A stretch of 64,000 nt of DNA from CAZUXE01 sp964624585 (GTDB lineage Bacteria; Hydrothermota; Tepidihabitantia; B3-TA06). Below the pieces are notes generated by a model that ran no database searches, was not told the DNA's origin, and saw only the letters and a list, made by a program, of their open reading frames with translations. Made by a program: the position numbers and the translations under genes. The DNA is taken from NCBI GenBank assembly GCA_964624585.1, contig CAZUXE010000005.1, positions 22,808 to 86,807 on the forward strand. The letters run 5' to 3'. Of this stretch, positions 34,301 to 42,447 are shown piece by piece. Each line of letters opens with the position of its first letter. Position 1 is the stretch's first letter.

Positions 34301-35299
34301 ATGCGGAGATTATGGACAATTGCAATAATACTCATTGGATTAAGCTCATGCGCAAGGCAAGGAAGTATTCCTAATCCTGATATCTTTCCACCTCATTTGA
34401 TATCAATAAGCTCAAGCAGCAATACCCAAATAACCCTACATTTTGACGAAGAACTCGATTCAACCGCCTATATTTCGTCTTTGTACACAGTAACGCCTGT
34501 TAATTCCTCAGGAGCAAGTCCACGGATTAGGTTTATTACCAGAGACCCTGATGAATCAAGAAATGTTGTTCTTATTACCTCACCCTTACAAATCCGCCGC
34601 CATTTTCTAAGGGCCACCGCCTCAGACAGGCGCGGCAATATTTCTAAAATCAAAACAAGCTTCAAGCCATCAGCACGGAGAGATACCCTTGCTCCCTTAG
34701 TTCGAATAACACCCATAACTCCGCGAACTTCTTTCCCTTATGAAATTGAGTTCAAATTTAACGAACCTGTTGATACCTCAAAGTCTTTTATGCTTCTCAC
34801 AGCCCCTCAACCCGACACAAACCACTTCATACTTTCCTGGGAAAGAAATCTTATGCACCTATCTTTGAGAATAAGGGACACACTACTTGCAAAAAAACCT
34901 TTTTACGCTGTGCTTCTTCCAGGGGTATCGGATTTTACAGGTAATCGACGTAGTAATCTTACAGACGCATTCGTGTATGCAGATACCAGCATCGACTTAA
35001 ATCCAATATTTGGGAAACTTACAGCTGCAAATGGAGCAAAAGCATCTAACGCTTTGGTACTGTTTTATAAAAACGACAGCCTGTTTGCAGCAACCGGAGC
35101 CGATTCTGCAGGAATATTTTACACCAACTTGGCTGTTGAACCTCCGTTTCGGATTTCAGCTTACTACGATGCCCAAAACGATGGCTCTTATGAAAACGCC
35201 GGAAACCTGACCATCGAAAGCTTTAACAAAGATACCCTTAGAATTCCGCTCTCACCAATAGCTCCCGCCTTTTCAATAGAAAACATACTCTCTCCGTGA
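34301..35299 (+). CDS. Lipoprotein with SbsA/Big_5-type Ig-like domains
   Basis: 332 residues from ATG 34301. Lipoprotein signal MRRLWTIAIILIGLSSC with Cys17. Two Ig-like domains of the Big_5 type follow (PHLISISSSSNTQITLHFDEELD at about 29 and PYEIEFKFNEPVDTSKSF near 145), then a carboxypeptidase-regulatory-like module (GKLTAANGAKASNALVLFYKNDS). An upstream in-frame GTG at 34157 would hide the signal peptide and is rejected. It overlaps the VWA gene by 4 nt (GTGA). Surface-exposed, function unknown. Confidence 0.78.
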   Translation: MRRLWTIAIILIGLSSCARQGSIPNPDIFPPHLISISSSSNTQITLHFDEELDSTAYISSLYTVTPVNSSGASPRIRFITRDPDESRNVVLITSPLQIRRHFLRATASDRRGNISKIKTSFKPSARRDTLAPLVRITPITPRTSFPYEIEFKFNEPVDTSKSFMLLTAPQPDTNHFILSWERNLMHLSLRIRDTLLAKKPFYAVLLPGVSDFTGNRRSNLTDAFVYADTSIDLNPIFGKLTAANGAKASNALVLFYKNDSLFAATGADSAGIFYTNLAVEPPFRISAYYDAQNDGSYENAGNLTIESFNKDTLRIPLSPIAPAFSIENILSP

Positions 35300-37110
35300 A
35301 ACCACTGAACTGGATACTCCATTCAATTTTACTTATACTTCTTGTCCTACTATTTATTCCTGAAATTGGACTTCCATTGTTTTGGACAAAACCCCGTGTC
35401 GCAGTTATGCTAGATACATCGCCAAGTATGAATATTGAAAATAAAACTGCGCAACTGAATACAATTCTTAAAGATATAACCGTGCTTCAAAAACAAGCAG
35501 ATTTCGATTTCTATCCGTTTGCAGATTCACTTTATCCTAAAAAAGAAACATGGAATACGGCAATGGGATATCAGGGTAGAGCCACAGATATCAGCTGCAT
35601 ATTCAAGGAATTTGAGCACGATAAATATGATGCTATTTTATTAATAAGCGACGGCAGACATAACGGCCCTGATATATTGCAAAACATAACATCACTAGCC
35701 CCATTGTGGAGCATTGCTGTGGGAAAAGGCGACCTACCGGATATTGGAATTACTGAAGCCTGCGTAGACGATTCCCTAAATCTTGAGCTTAGAATAAGCT
35801 CCCACATCCCAACACCAATAGCTTCAACTGTTAAAATTTACGCTGGGGAAAAACAGATTGCCGCTAGGAATATCTCCCTTCCTACACACGGCTTATCTCA
35901 ATTTAGAATACCGCTTTCTGGAATAAATCGCAGTAGAGAAATTAAAGTTCTGCTTGAAGAGCTAGAAAATGAAGATTTTCTAGAAAATAATCGTTATTCC
36001 GTAAAAATCTCTAGACACGGTAAAAATCCCAGGGTACTTTTTATTGGCAACCTACTTAATTTGGAAACTAAACAAATCCTCAACACGCTTAAAATGATTC
36101 CCGATATAACATTGATAACCTATATAGAGGTGGCAAATAACCGATTTATCAAGGCTGGCAATAATGCAAGTGCGGATATAATTGTGGTCGGGCCAATTGC
36201 GAAGCAAGCTTCGCCTAAATTGTTGAATATTATTAATAATGCCAACGGAAAAACACCTATTTTATTCCTCTGTAACGGAACAAATCTTCCCCTGGAGATA
36301 GCCAAAATTTATCCCTTGGTGCCGGATATTATGGATAAGAACTCTAACTCCAAAGCCCTGCTTTCTAAAAGCGACCTTGGCAAAATGCTTTCAGGCAACT
36401 GGCAACCATCAACTATAGCTATGGATATAAAAAGTGGCAAAGGCTATAAAACCAAAAAAAAAGTAACCGCGCTTATGAAAACGGGTGAGAGAGTATACTT
36501 TGCATACGATAGAATCAATGGTAATCTTGCCTTACAGCTTCCTCAATTGGCCAAGGAAGCAAAACGTAATGAAGCAATCTTCAGAGAAACTATTACACGA
36601 TCTATTCAATATCTAATAAATCCACATTCATTTCCATTTTCAATTTTGGCTGCAAAAACCCGCGGGAATTTGCTTTCAATTCAACTTAAATCGCAGCTAT
36701 CTTTTGATTCAAACGAATTGGAGGCATTTCTCAGTCCCGATTTCCACAAGCTTTCTATAATACCCACCTCAATAAATACCTTTAAGCTCACAGGAAACGC
36801 CAAGCCCGGAAGTTATAAATTACATATCAAATGGAATAAGCGACATGCTGTAATGCCTCAGACAATTACTATCCCGCAACAGAAAACAGAGCAGCCCTCG
36901 CGCGGCTCCAACCCTAAACTATTGACCTACCTTGCCGACCACAATCATGGACGTATAATAAGCTCAAAGGAACTGGATTCTTTTGTCAATTCCTTGCCTC
37001 GCAATAAACACGTTAAATTCAAGCCACTGAAAACACCTTGGTTGGTGATAATCATATGCTTGATTCTTTTAGGAGAGATATGGTACAGAAGACAACACGG
37101 ATTACCCTGA
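35296..37110 (+). CDS. Membrane-anchored VWA-domain protein
   Basis: 604 residues. Membrane helix near the N-terminus (about 8-30), then a von Willebrand A fold beginning VAVMLDTSPSM, an intact DxSxS MIDAS motif, with LLISDGRHNGPD later. A second glutamine-amidotransferase-like alpha/beta region (about 245-350: VLFIGNLLNLETKQIL ... PILFLCNGTNL) and a C-terminal membrane helix WLVIIICLILLGEIWYRR follow. BatA-like or membrane-regulator-like. GTG start overlaps the lipoprotein stop. Middle gene of a three-gene operon; function not known. Confidence 0.7.
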   Translation: MKPLNWILHSILLILLVLLFIPEIGLPLFWTKPRVAVMLDTSPSMNIENKTAQLNTILKDITVLQKQADFDFYPFADSLYPKKETWNTAMGYQGRATDISCIFKEFEHDKYDAILLISDGRHNGPDILQNITSLAPLWSIAVGKGDLPDIGITEACVDDSLNLELRISSHIPTPIASTVKIYAGEKQIAARNISLPTHGLSQFRIPLSGINRSREIKVLLEELENEDFLENNRYSVKISRHGKNPRVLFIGNLLNLETKQILNTLKMIPDITLITYIEVANNRFIKAGNNASADIIVVGPIAKQASPKLLNIINNANGKTPILFLCNGTNLPLEIAKIYPLVPDIMDKNSNSKALLSKSDLGKMLSGNWQPSTIAMDIKSGKGYKTKKKVTALMKTGERVYFAYDRINGNLALQLPQLAKEAKRNEAIFRETITRSIQYLINPHSFPFSILAAKTRGNLLSIQLKSQLSFDSNELEAFLSPDFHKLSIIPTSINTFKLTGNAKPGSYKLHIKWNKRHAVMPQTITIPQQKTEQPSRGSNPKLLTYLADHNHGRIISSKELDSFVNSLPRNKHVKFKPLKTPWLVIIICLILLGEIWYRRQHGLP

Positions 37111-37877
37111 TAATTCTATCCCTGCTTGTTGCCACCTCACTTACTCAAGCAAGAGAAGCCAAAACTAGTGGATTTGAGACTAGGGAAACGGCTATTCAAA
37201 CTGAAAATAATAGATATTCTCCGAAAAGAACTGCTAGGATTTTAAGTGCAGGAGCCTCCTCCAATGATACTAATACTTACTCCCTTAAGATTAAGAAAGA
37301 AGGCTTGCGGGAACGTACATCAAAGCTGATCTTGGGGCTTCTTGGCCCCCGTATGGGCATTTTTGTTCTATCCATGCTGCCTATATCCGAACTTCGAGGC
37401 GCTTTAGTGCTATGGGCATTGGACAAAACTATACATCAAGCAGTTCCATGGTGGCAAGCATCACTAATTGCCCTGCTTGGAAATCTCATACCCGTGATAC
37501 CAATAGTGTTTCTTTTGAACTGGATAATGAAACTTCTTGGAAATATAGGAATTTTCAAAAAAATCTTTGATTGGCTCGCTGCCCGCGCCAAACGCAAAGG
37601 CGACCTTATAGAACGATACGAATTTCTGGGGGTATTCCTATTTGTAGCCATCCCACTGCCCTTCACCGGCGCGTGGACAGGAGCGCTTATTGCCTCCGTC
37701 CTCAGACTCAATCCATGGAAGTCCTTCCTCATAATCTGCCTAGGCGTATTGAGCGCCGACATTGTTGTTACCGCCTTCGTTCTTTTGAAGTGGTGGGGAT
37801 TGCTCGCCGCCGTAATCATATTGCCCTTACTATGGATATTATCAAGATGGCTTGAACACAAACCAATTAGAGCTTGA
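37080..37877 (+). CDS. COG2426 small multidrug-export-like membrane protein
   Basis: 265 residues from ATG 37080 (AGGAG upstream), overlapping the VWA gene by 31 nt. An N-terminal hydrophobic segment or signal (about 7-23), a charged spacer, then four to five membrane helices with family motifs MLPISELRGALVLW, LIPVIPIVFLL, YEFLGVFLFVAIPLPFTGAWTGALIASVL and LGVLSADIVVTAFVLL. The Pfam name (putative small multi-drug export) does not establish substrate; relatives are DedA-like. Confidence 0.82.
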   Translation: MVQKTTRITLIILSLLVATSLTQAREAKTSGFETRETAIQTENNRYSPKRTARILSAGASSNDTNTYSLKIKKEGLRERTSKLILGLLGPRMGIFVLSMLPISELRGALVLWALDKTIHQAVPWWQASLIALLGNLIPVIPIVFLLNWIMKLLGNIGIFKKIFDWLAARAKRKGDLIERYEFLGVFLFVAIPLPFTGAWTGALIASVLRLNPWKSFLIICLGVLSADIVVTAFVLLKWWGLLAAVIILPLLWILSRWLEHKPIRA

Positions 37878-38248
37878 TTAAAGTTAATTTAAGCGTGAGA
37901 TTTGACTTCTAGGAAACGCTCTATTCTCAATTCAAATATTCCGAACCTAGTTATGGGAATAGATTTAGCTTGTTTTAACTCAAAACTTACTTAACACACT
38001 CCTCCGACAAGCCCAATAGTGTTTATGTGTAAAAATATAATTTACCGTGAAGGCTTGAGAAAATGCTAATGAACGATGAGTATAAAGAAGAGACAGGATA
38101 GCAAAAGATGCCGAACTCTCAGCAATAACAAATAAGGTATTATACAATTCATAAGAACTTTGACTAGAAAAGACCGACCCATGTTTAATACTAAAAAAAC
38201 GAATGGCTAAGGCTCCATACAGACACAAAATGAGAAGGGGGGTGGAAA
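37878..38248. other. Intergenic region between convergent units
   Basis: 371 bp between the COG2426 gene and tRNA-Asp. Contains a minus-strand ORF (37980-38228) without Shine-Dalgarno or family resemblance. I see no clear gene. Confidence 0.4.
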
Positions 38249-38323
38249 CGGAGCCGACGAGACTCGAACTCGCGACCTCTAGCGTGACAGGCTAGCGTTC
38301 TAACCAAGCTGAACTACGGCTCC
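38249..38323 (-). tRNA. tRNA-Asp (GUC)
   Basis: 75 nt. Acceptor GGAGCCG/CGGCTCC, anticodon stem-loop CTAGC-CTGTCAC-GCTAG (anticodon GTC), T-loop GTTCGAGTC, discriminator G, no encoded CCA. Monocistronic with its own promoter. Confidence 0.95.
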
Positions 38324-38334
38324 TTAAGGCATGT

Positions 38335-38362
38335 ATTATATCAATAAGAAGACCCGTGTCAA
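38335..38362 (-). promoter_or_regulatory. tRNA-Asp promoter
   Basis: TTGACA (38362-38357), 16-bp spacer, TATAAT (38340-38335). The -35 lies inside the terminator hairpin of the upstream Exb operon. Confidence 0.8.
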
Positions 38363-38372
38363 GATACACGGG
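38353..38372. terminator. Terminator of the Exb-TonB operon
   Basis: CCCGTGT stem (38353-38359) pairs with ACACGGG (38366-38372). On the plus strand a run of five Ts follows; on the minus strand the tail is TCTTCTTATT. Confidence 0.65.
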
Positions 38373-38459
38373 CCTTTTTCACTTCTCTTTTTTATAGCCA
38401 GTTGCTGATTAATCAAGCAAACAGCACGACAACAGTTACATACAATGCTAAAAACGCTT

Positions 38460-39311
38460 CTATCTAGAACGACGCGGCGCTCGTGTAGAAAATACAAATT
38501 CTACACGCGCATACTCCGGATCCTCTTCAACGTCAATTTTAACATTGTAAAGACGCTCTGAAAGATAGTCGGCAATACTTTGACCAGTCCACATACTTGA
38601 AGCGCGAATTTTGATGTAGGAATAATTCTTTTCCTTCAAGCGATTCAAGACGTACAAATAGTATCTGGCAATCTTGGGCGTTACAACTGGTTCGTATGAA
38701 GCGACTTCTATTTCTTTAACCGCAACTATTGAATCGTAGGCAACACCGTTAACTTCAATTGGACGTCCTATTTTACGTATATCAGAACCGTCTCTCATGG
38801 TTAAAAAAACGATAAAGGAATAGATATCGCCTACCGCCATTACTTCCGTAGGCTCATCACCGCGACCGTCCCAAGAAATTGAAGCGGGTAGGGAACCGGT
38901 TCCTTTCAAAGTCCTAAAAGTCATGCCTCTTGCGTCAAGAACTTGAACTTCCCAGGCAGAAACTCCTCTTTCCTGATACCTTGAAACATCCAAAGTCAAG
39001 GCTTCCTTATCAAGATCGTAGAAATTATTAAGACTTACCGGAAACCTGAGAAGATTAGGATCGGCCATAAAGGTACTACGACCAACTGCCTTTTCTACTT
39101 GGGTAATAAGATTATCATCTAGTATATACCGATTAGTGCCCAACAGAATGCCTATTGGTTGATATGGGTCTATTTCATAATAAAAAGCCTGAGGTTTTTT
39201 TTCCAACAAGCCGGCTTCCGTAATTTTCTGTATACCTACATCACCTTGAGCAAGCAATACTGCAGGAGTTATTAGCAAAACAGCAATTAATATTGTCAGT
39301 ATTTTTTTCAA
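38460..39311 (-). CDS. Exported protein of the Exb-TonB operon with FlgD-like and degenerate OmpA-like parts
   Basis: 283 residues from TTG 39311 (AGGAGG 6 nt upstream; the earlier TTG 39317 abuts the Shine-Dalgarno). Signal peptide about 1-22 ending LLAQ. A FlgD-like Ig segment is visible (VQVLDARGMTFRTLKGTGSLP ... WDGRGDE). The C-terminus (YYLYVLNRLKEKNYSYIKIRASS ... ADYLSERLYNVKI) has the spacing of an OmpA-type domain but lacks its Asp/Arg ligands, so the resemblance is weak. Fifth gene of the exbB operon; presumably a periplasmic or outer-membrane partner of the TonB-like protein. Confidence 0.6.
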   Translation of the reverse strand: MKKILTILIAVLLITPAVLLAQGDVGIQKITEAGLLEKKPQAFYYEIDPYQPIGILLGTNRYILDDNLITQVEKAVGRSTFMADPNLLRFPVSLNNFYDLDKEALTLDVSRYQERGVSAWEVQVLDARGMTFRTLKGTGSLPASISWDGRGDEPTEVMAVGDIYSFIVFLTMRDGSDIRKIGRPIEVNGVAYDSIVAVKEIEVASYEPVVTPKIARYYLYVLNRLKEKNYSYIKIRASSMWTGQSIADYLSERLYNVKIDVEEDPEYARVEFVFSTRAPRRSR

Positions 39312-39321
39312 CGCCAACCTC

Positions 39322-40284
39322 CTATGTTAGCACGAACATGAATGTTATAATACCTCTCCGTTTGGGGGTACCAGGTGCAGGCTTAAATTTCCACGACGCA
39401 AGCCTTTGCTTAACAAGTTTATCCCAATTAGGATAACCAGTAGTGCGCTTGACAACCATCGTAGGCTGCACATTTCCGTTTGCGTCAACTGAAAATTGAA
39501 TCGAAATTCTTACGTTAGATAAACCTTTCTGCCTGGCCCATGGCGGATATGCAGGCATTCCACCGCGAAGAATATCACCTTGGGATAAATCGCCGGATAA
39601 CGAAAAACCAGACTTATTGGCTCCACTAGCAGCCGTTTTAGCATTGGCCTTCAAATCAGAATTTCCACTAAACTTAGGCTTTACCTCTTCTGCACCAATA
39701 GAGGTAGCCCCTGAATTCAATTCTATTGAACTACCGCCACTTGCAGCAATACGATCAAATGCACTACTTGAACCAAGACCGCCTGTAGAACGTTTAAGTT
39801 CAATTGCAGACTGCTGAAGAATGTCATCTGTCGATAAGGCGCGATTTTTATCAATTCTAATCACATCACCGCTGAAACTGGCTTCACTTTTATCCAAACT
39901 AAAATCATCCACTTCCATTTTCGCTTGAAAGGTCTGTTTTCCTTTAGATAAATCAATAGGTGCACCTTCGGTACTTGTTGGCGCTGCTGGCGTTGAAAGC
40001 TGTTGTTGCTGCACTATCTTCTGCGCCTTTGGGGGCAAAGACTCATCATAAACAACTGCGGTAAGATCAATAGTGTCATCACCTAAGGTGCGCCCCTTCA
40101 AAAGATCAGACGTTAAAAGCACTATCAAGGCGTGTAACAACAAAGAAATGGCAAGACCTGACCATAAGCGACCATTCGAGAAAGTTTCAACAATACCGCG
40201 ACCCAAATTACCTAACGCTACCGCTATTGTTTCTAACCAGCTTCTGGGTTTTGGGACAGCTCCGATGTAACTATTGGTAAGCAT
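39322..40284 (-). CDS. TonB-family energy transducer
   Basis: 320 residues. One membrane helix with the SxxxH motif (SLLLHALIVLL, about 47-57) used by TonB to contact ExbB/ExbD; a long Ser/Ala/Gly/Lys-rich periplasmic linker; a C-terminal TonB domain PAYPPWARQKGLSNVRISIQ ... GYPNWDKLVKQRLASWKFKPA. The linker is not the usual Pro-Lys type. It starts 1 nt after the second ExbD and belongs to the exbB-exbD-exbD-tonB operon. Proton-motive energy transfer to an outer-membrane or periplasmic client is expected; which client is unknown. Confidence 0.85.
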   Translation of the reverse strand: MLTNSYIGAVPKPRSWLETIAVALGNLGRGIVETFSNGRLWSGLAISLLLHALIVLLTSDLLKGRTLGDDTIDLTAVVYDESLPPKAQKIVQQQQLSTPAAPTSTEGAPIDLSKGKQTFQAKMEVDDFSLDKSEASFSGDVIRIDKNRALSTDDILQQSAIELKRSTGGLGSSSAFDRIAASGGSSIELNSGATSIGAEEVKPKFSGNSDLKANAKTAASGANKSGFSLSGDLSQGDILRGGMPAYPPWARQKGLSNVRISIQFSVDANGNVQPTMVVKRTTGYPNWDKLVKQRLASWKFKPAPGTPKRRGIITFMFVLT

Positions 40285-40285
40285 G

Positions 40286-40732
40286 TTAACTCTCCTTTTC
40301 TTCGGTGGCTGACTTCTTTCCCTTAATTCTCTTTGTAGACACCGCTACTCGCTGCGCTCCCGCTTTCTTAACCATCCTTAAAAGATCCAATACCCATTGC
40401 GACGGCGAACTTTTATCCGCCCTTACTACAACTAGGAAATACTGATCTTCACCCATTTTATTCGCTACTCTCTGTTCAATATACTCAAGAGACATCAACG
40501 AATCATTGAGATAGTATTCCTTAGCGCCGACCTCATTAACACGAAAAGCGATAGTTAAATTCTCTTCAGTGTTTCTTTCCATTGTTTGGGCAGGAGGCAC
40601 CTCAACAGGCGTATCTTCGCTGGTAAGAAGCTGCTGAGCAGTCATCATCATCATCAGTACGATAATCAACGCGACTCCGGCCATCGTTGTAAGGTCAGGC
40701 ATTAGGCTTCTTTCACCTTTATGTTGCGCCAT
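40286..40732 (-). CDS. ExbD/TolR-like protein lacking the membrane aspartate
   Basis: 148 residues. One N-terminal membrane helix (MAGVALIIVLMMMMTAQQLL, about 17-36) and a periplasmic ExbD-like domain (YLVVVRADKSSPSQWVLDLLRM-like region). Aligned with the neighbouring ExbD, the proton-carrying Asp of the helix is replaced by Gly19. It may be a structural or regulatory subunit in a hetero-dimeric stator. Start ATG overlaps the stop of the first ExbD (TAATG). Confidence 0.8.
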   Translation of the reverse strand: MAQHKGERSLMPDLTTMAGVALIIVLMMMMTAQQLLTSEDTPVEVPPAQTMERNTEENLTIAFRVNEVGAKEYYLNDSLMSLEYIEQRVANKMGEDQYFLVVVRADKSSPSQWVLDLLRMVKKAGAQRVAVSTKRIKGKKSATEEKES

Positions 40733-41199
40733 TATTTACCTCCGCCCGTATCAGTTTCTTGGAATCTTTTTCCTTGAATTAAAGCTAATTTTGCTGCCTC
40801 TTTTTGTTTTGCAAGATCAAGCATTTCAACAACAGCACCATGAGAAACTTCACCGTCAGCTTTGACGATAACCAATTTACTTGTACTACGCATAAGAAGT
40901 TCTTCAATACGTTGACCTATTGCATCTTTAAGTTCACCTATCGTTTCTTTAGTAGCCACTTGTTCATCGTTAAGATAATACGTACCGTCTTGTTTAAGAT
41001 ATATACTCACCTTGAACTCATCAGATGGACCACCGGAAACTTTTTCCACTCCGGGAGCCTTCACAAAAATTCCGCTCTCCAACATAGCCGGTAGAGTTAC
41101 AATAAAGAAGATTACTAAGCTAAGAGCGATATCAATCAAAGAAGTGATGTTCGCCTTGGACGAATGGTGTTCTTTTCTACTAGGCTTGCTGATTTTCAT
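40732..41199 (-). CDS. exbD: Biopolymer transport protein ExbD/TolR
   Basis: 155 residues. The membrane helix ITSLIDIALSLVIFFIVT carries the conserved Asp23 needed for proton flow. The periplasmic domain resembles ExbD (YYLNDEQVATKETIGELKDAI ... LVIVKADGEVSHGAVVEMLDLAKQ). The start overlaps the exbB end by 20 nt. Confidence 0.9.
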   Translation of the reverse strand: MKISKPSRKEHHSSKANITSLIDIALSLVIFFIVTLPAMLESGIFVKAPGVEKVSGGPSDEFKVSIYLKQDGTYYLNDEQVATKETIGELKDAIGQRIEELLMRSTSKLVIVKADGEVSHGAVVEMLDLAKQKEAAKLALIQGKRFQETDTGGGK

Positions 41200-41830
41200 A
41201 TGAACCGCCTTTAGACATAGAGATTAACTTTAATACCTTGCGCATCAAAGATTCCATCTCATCGGTAAGGTCGGTAGCTTTTTTAGCAAAATAATTATAG
41301 GCGACAATTGTCGGAACAGCAACAACCAAACCAAAAGCAGTAGTATATAACGCTTCCTTAACACCTAGAGCCACTACGGCAGCACCGCCGGAACCGCTCT
41401 CTGCAATATTTCCGAACGCTGCGATAAGACCAACAACTGTTCCCAATAAACCCAATAAAGGAGCTATGTTACCCATACTATTGAGACCTGACATAAAACG
41501 TTCCATCAAGGTTCTCTGAGTCAATATTTCGCTTTCCATCATTTCGGCAATCATTTCGTCCGGAAGATTGTAGTTTTCAAACCCAACACGAACAACATGA
41601 GCGAATGGTACATCGTAGTTCTTAACCAAGGCTAATACTTCAGGAATGCCTCCTGTGGCGAAAGTTTCTTTCACTTTTTCAAAAAAGAGTCCCGAATTGG
41701 CACGCCTTTTCAAGAAATATATGGCTCGTTCTATAAGTAACGCAATTGCTATAATTGATACTAGGAGAATCACAACCATAACTAAACTGAACTTTTCACT
41801 ACCAGGAATAAACATTTGCAGTAGCTTCAT
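41180..41830 (-). CDS. exbB: MotA/TolQ/ExbB proton channel protein
   Basis: 216 residues. Membrane helices at about 16-34, about 118-140 and about 155-177, with the family core GLNSMGNIAPLLGLLGTVVGLIAAFGNIA and ALYTTAFGLVVAVPTIVAYNYF. With the ExbD proteins it forms a proton-driven stator. AAGGAGG precedes the ATG. First gene of a five-gene operon. Confidence 0.92.
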   Translation of the reverse strand: MKLLQMFIPGSEKFSLVMVVILLVSIIAIALLIERAIYFLKRRANSGLFFEKVKETFATGGIPEVLALVKNYDVPFAHVVRVGFENYNLPDEMIAEMMESEILTQRTLMERFMSGLNSMGNIAPLLGLLGTVVGLIAAFGNIAESGSGGAAVVALGVKEALYTTAFGLVVAVPTIVAYNYFAKKATDLTDEMESLMRKVLKLISMSKGGSYENQQA

Positions 41831-41859
41831 CTTTCCTCCTTTTACAAAGCTTTTACAAA

Positions 41860-41888
41860 AGTATATATCAACTTATACTTCTTGTCAA
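41860..41888 (-). promoter_or_regulatory. exbB operon promoter
   Basis: TTGACA (41888-41883), 17-bp spacer, TATACT (41865-41860). A palindrome CTTTT-GT-AAAAG follows the -10, and TTTGTAAAAG occurs twice in tandem before the Shine-Dalgarno. Confidence 0.8.
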
Positions 41889-42447
41889 GTCCTTATACCC
41901 CAATAGGGATATTATACACTAGAACCACTATCCCGCGTTACATCATTCCCTAAATTATAGACGCTCAAAACCCATTTTTTGTTTACGTAACTAATCTTCC
42001 AACCCTATGTCTATCCTATACATACACGCATAAAGGTTTTCAGCGGGCATTAAAACCGCGCTTTTTTAGCCACCCTTTCATTCTCAGGTTACGGTTACAA
42101 GACTTACTCTTGAACAATCCAAAACAACAATTATACATTTATGTAACAACGTTAGTTTGAATTTAAGCAACTCTCATAATAAATCAGAGCAAACTTAGAA
42201 TAACATAATTTACGCTAATTTGAAGATAATTTTGGGGCAAAAACAGCTAAAGTCAATAGGATAGATTACCTATGTTTTTCCCTAAGGTATATTTACCAAA
42301 AAAGTAACTAATTCTATCAAAGAGCAAAATTTTTACAAATATTACTAATCCAAAGAAAAGGCAGACAAGGGGGATAATGTTTACTGTATATAATAGCTTG
42401 CCTAGATAAAACGTAAACAAGTTTCTTATACCTAACTCTAAGGTACA
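41889..42447. other. Intergenic region
   Basis: About 560 AT-rich bases between the exbB promoter and the end of the 833-residue TPR gene. No supported ORF, RNA gene or clean terminator seen. Confidence 0.5.

Noticed and set aside
37980..38228. 82-residue minus-strand ORF
   Set aside because: No ribosome site, no family resemblance, poor codon pattern compared with neighbours.
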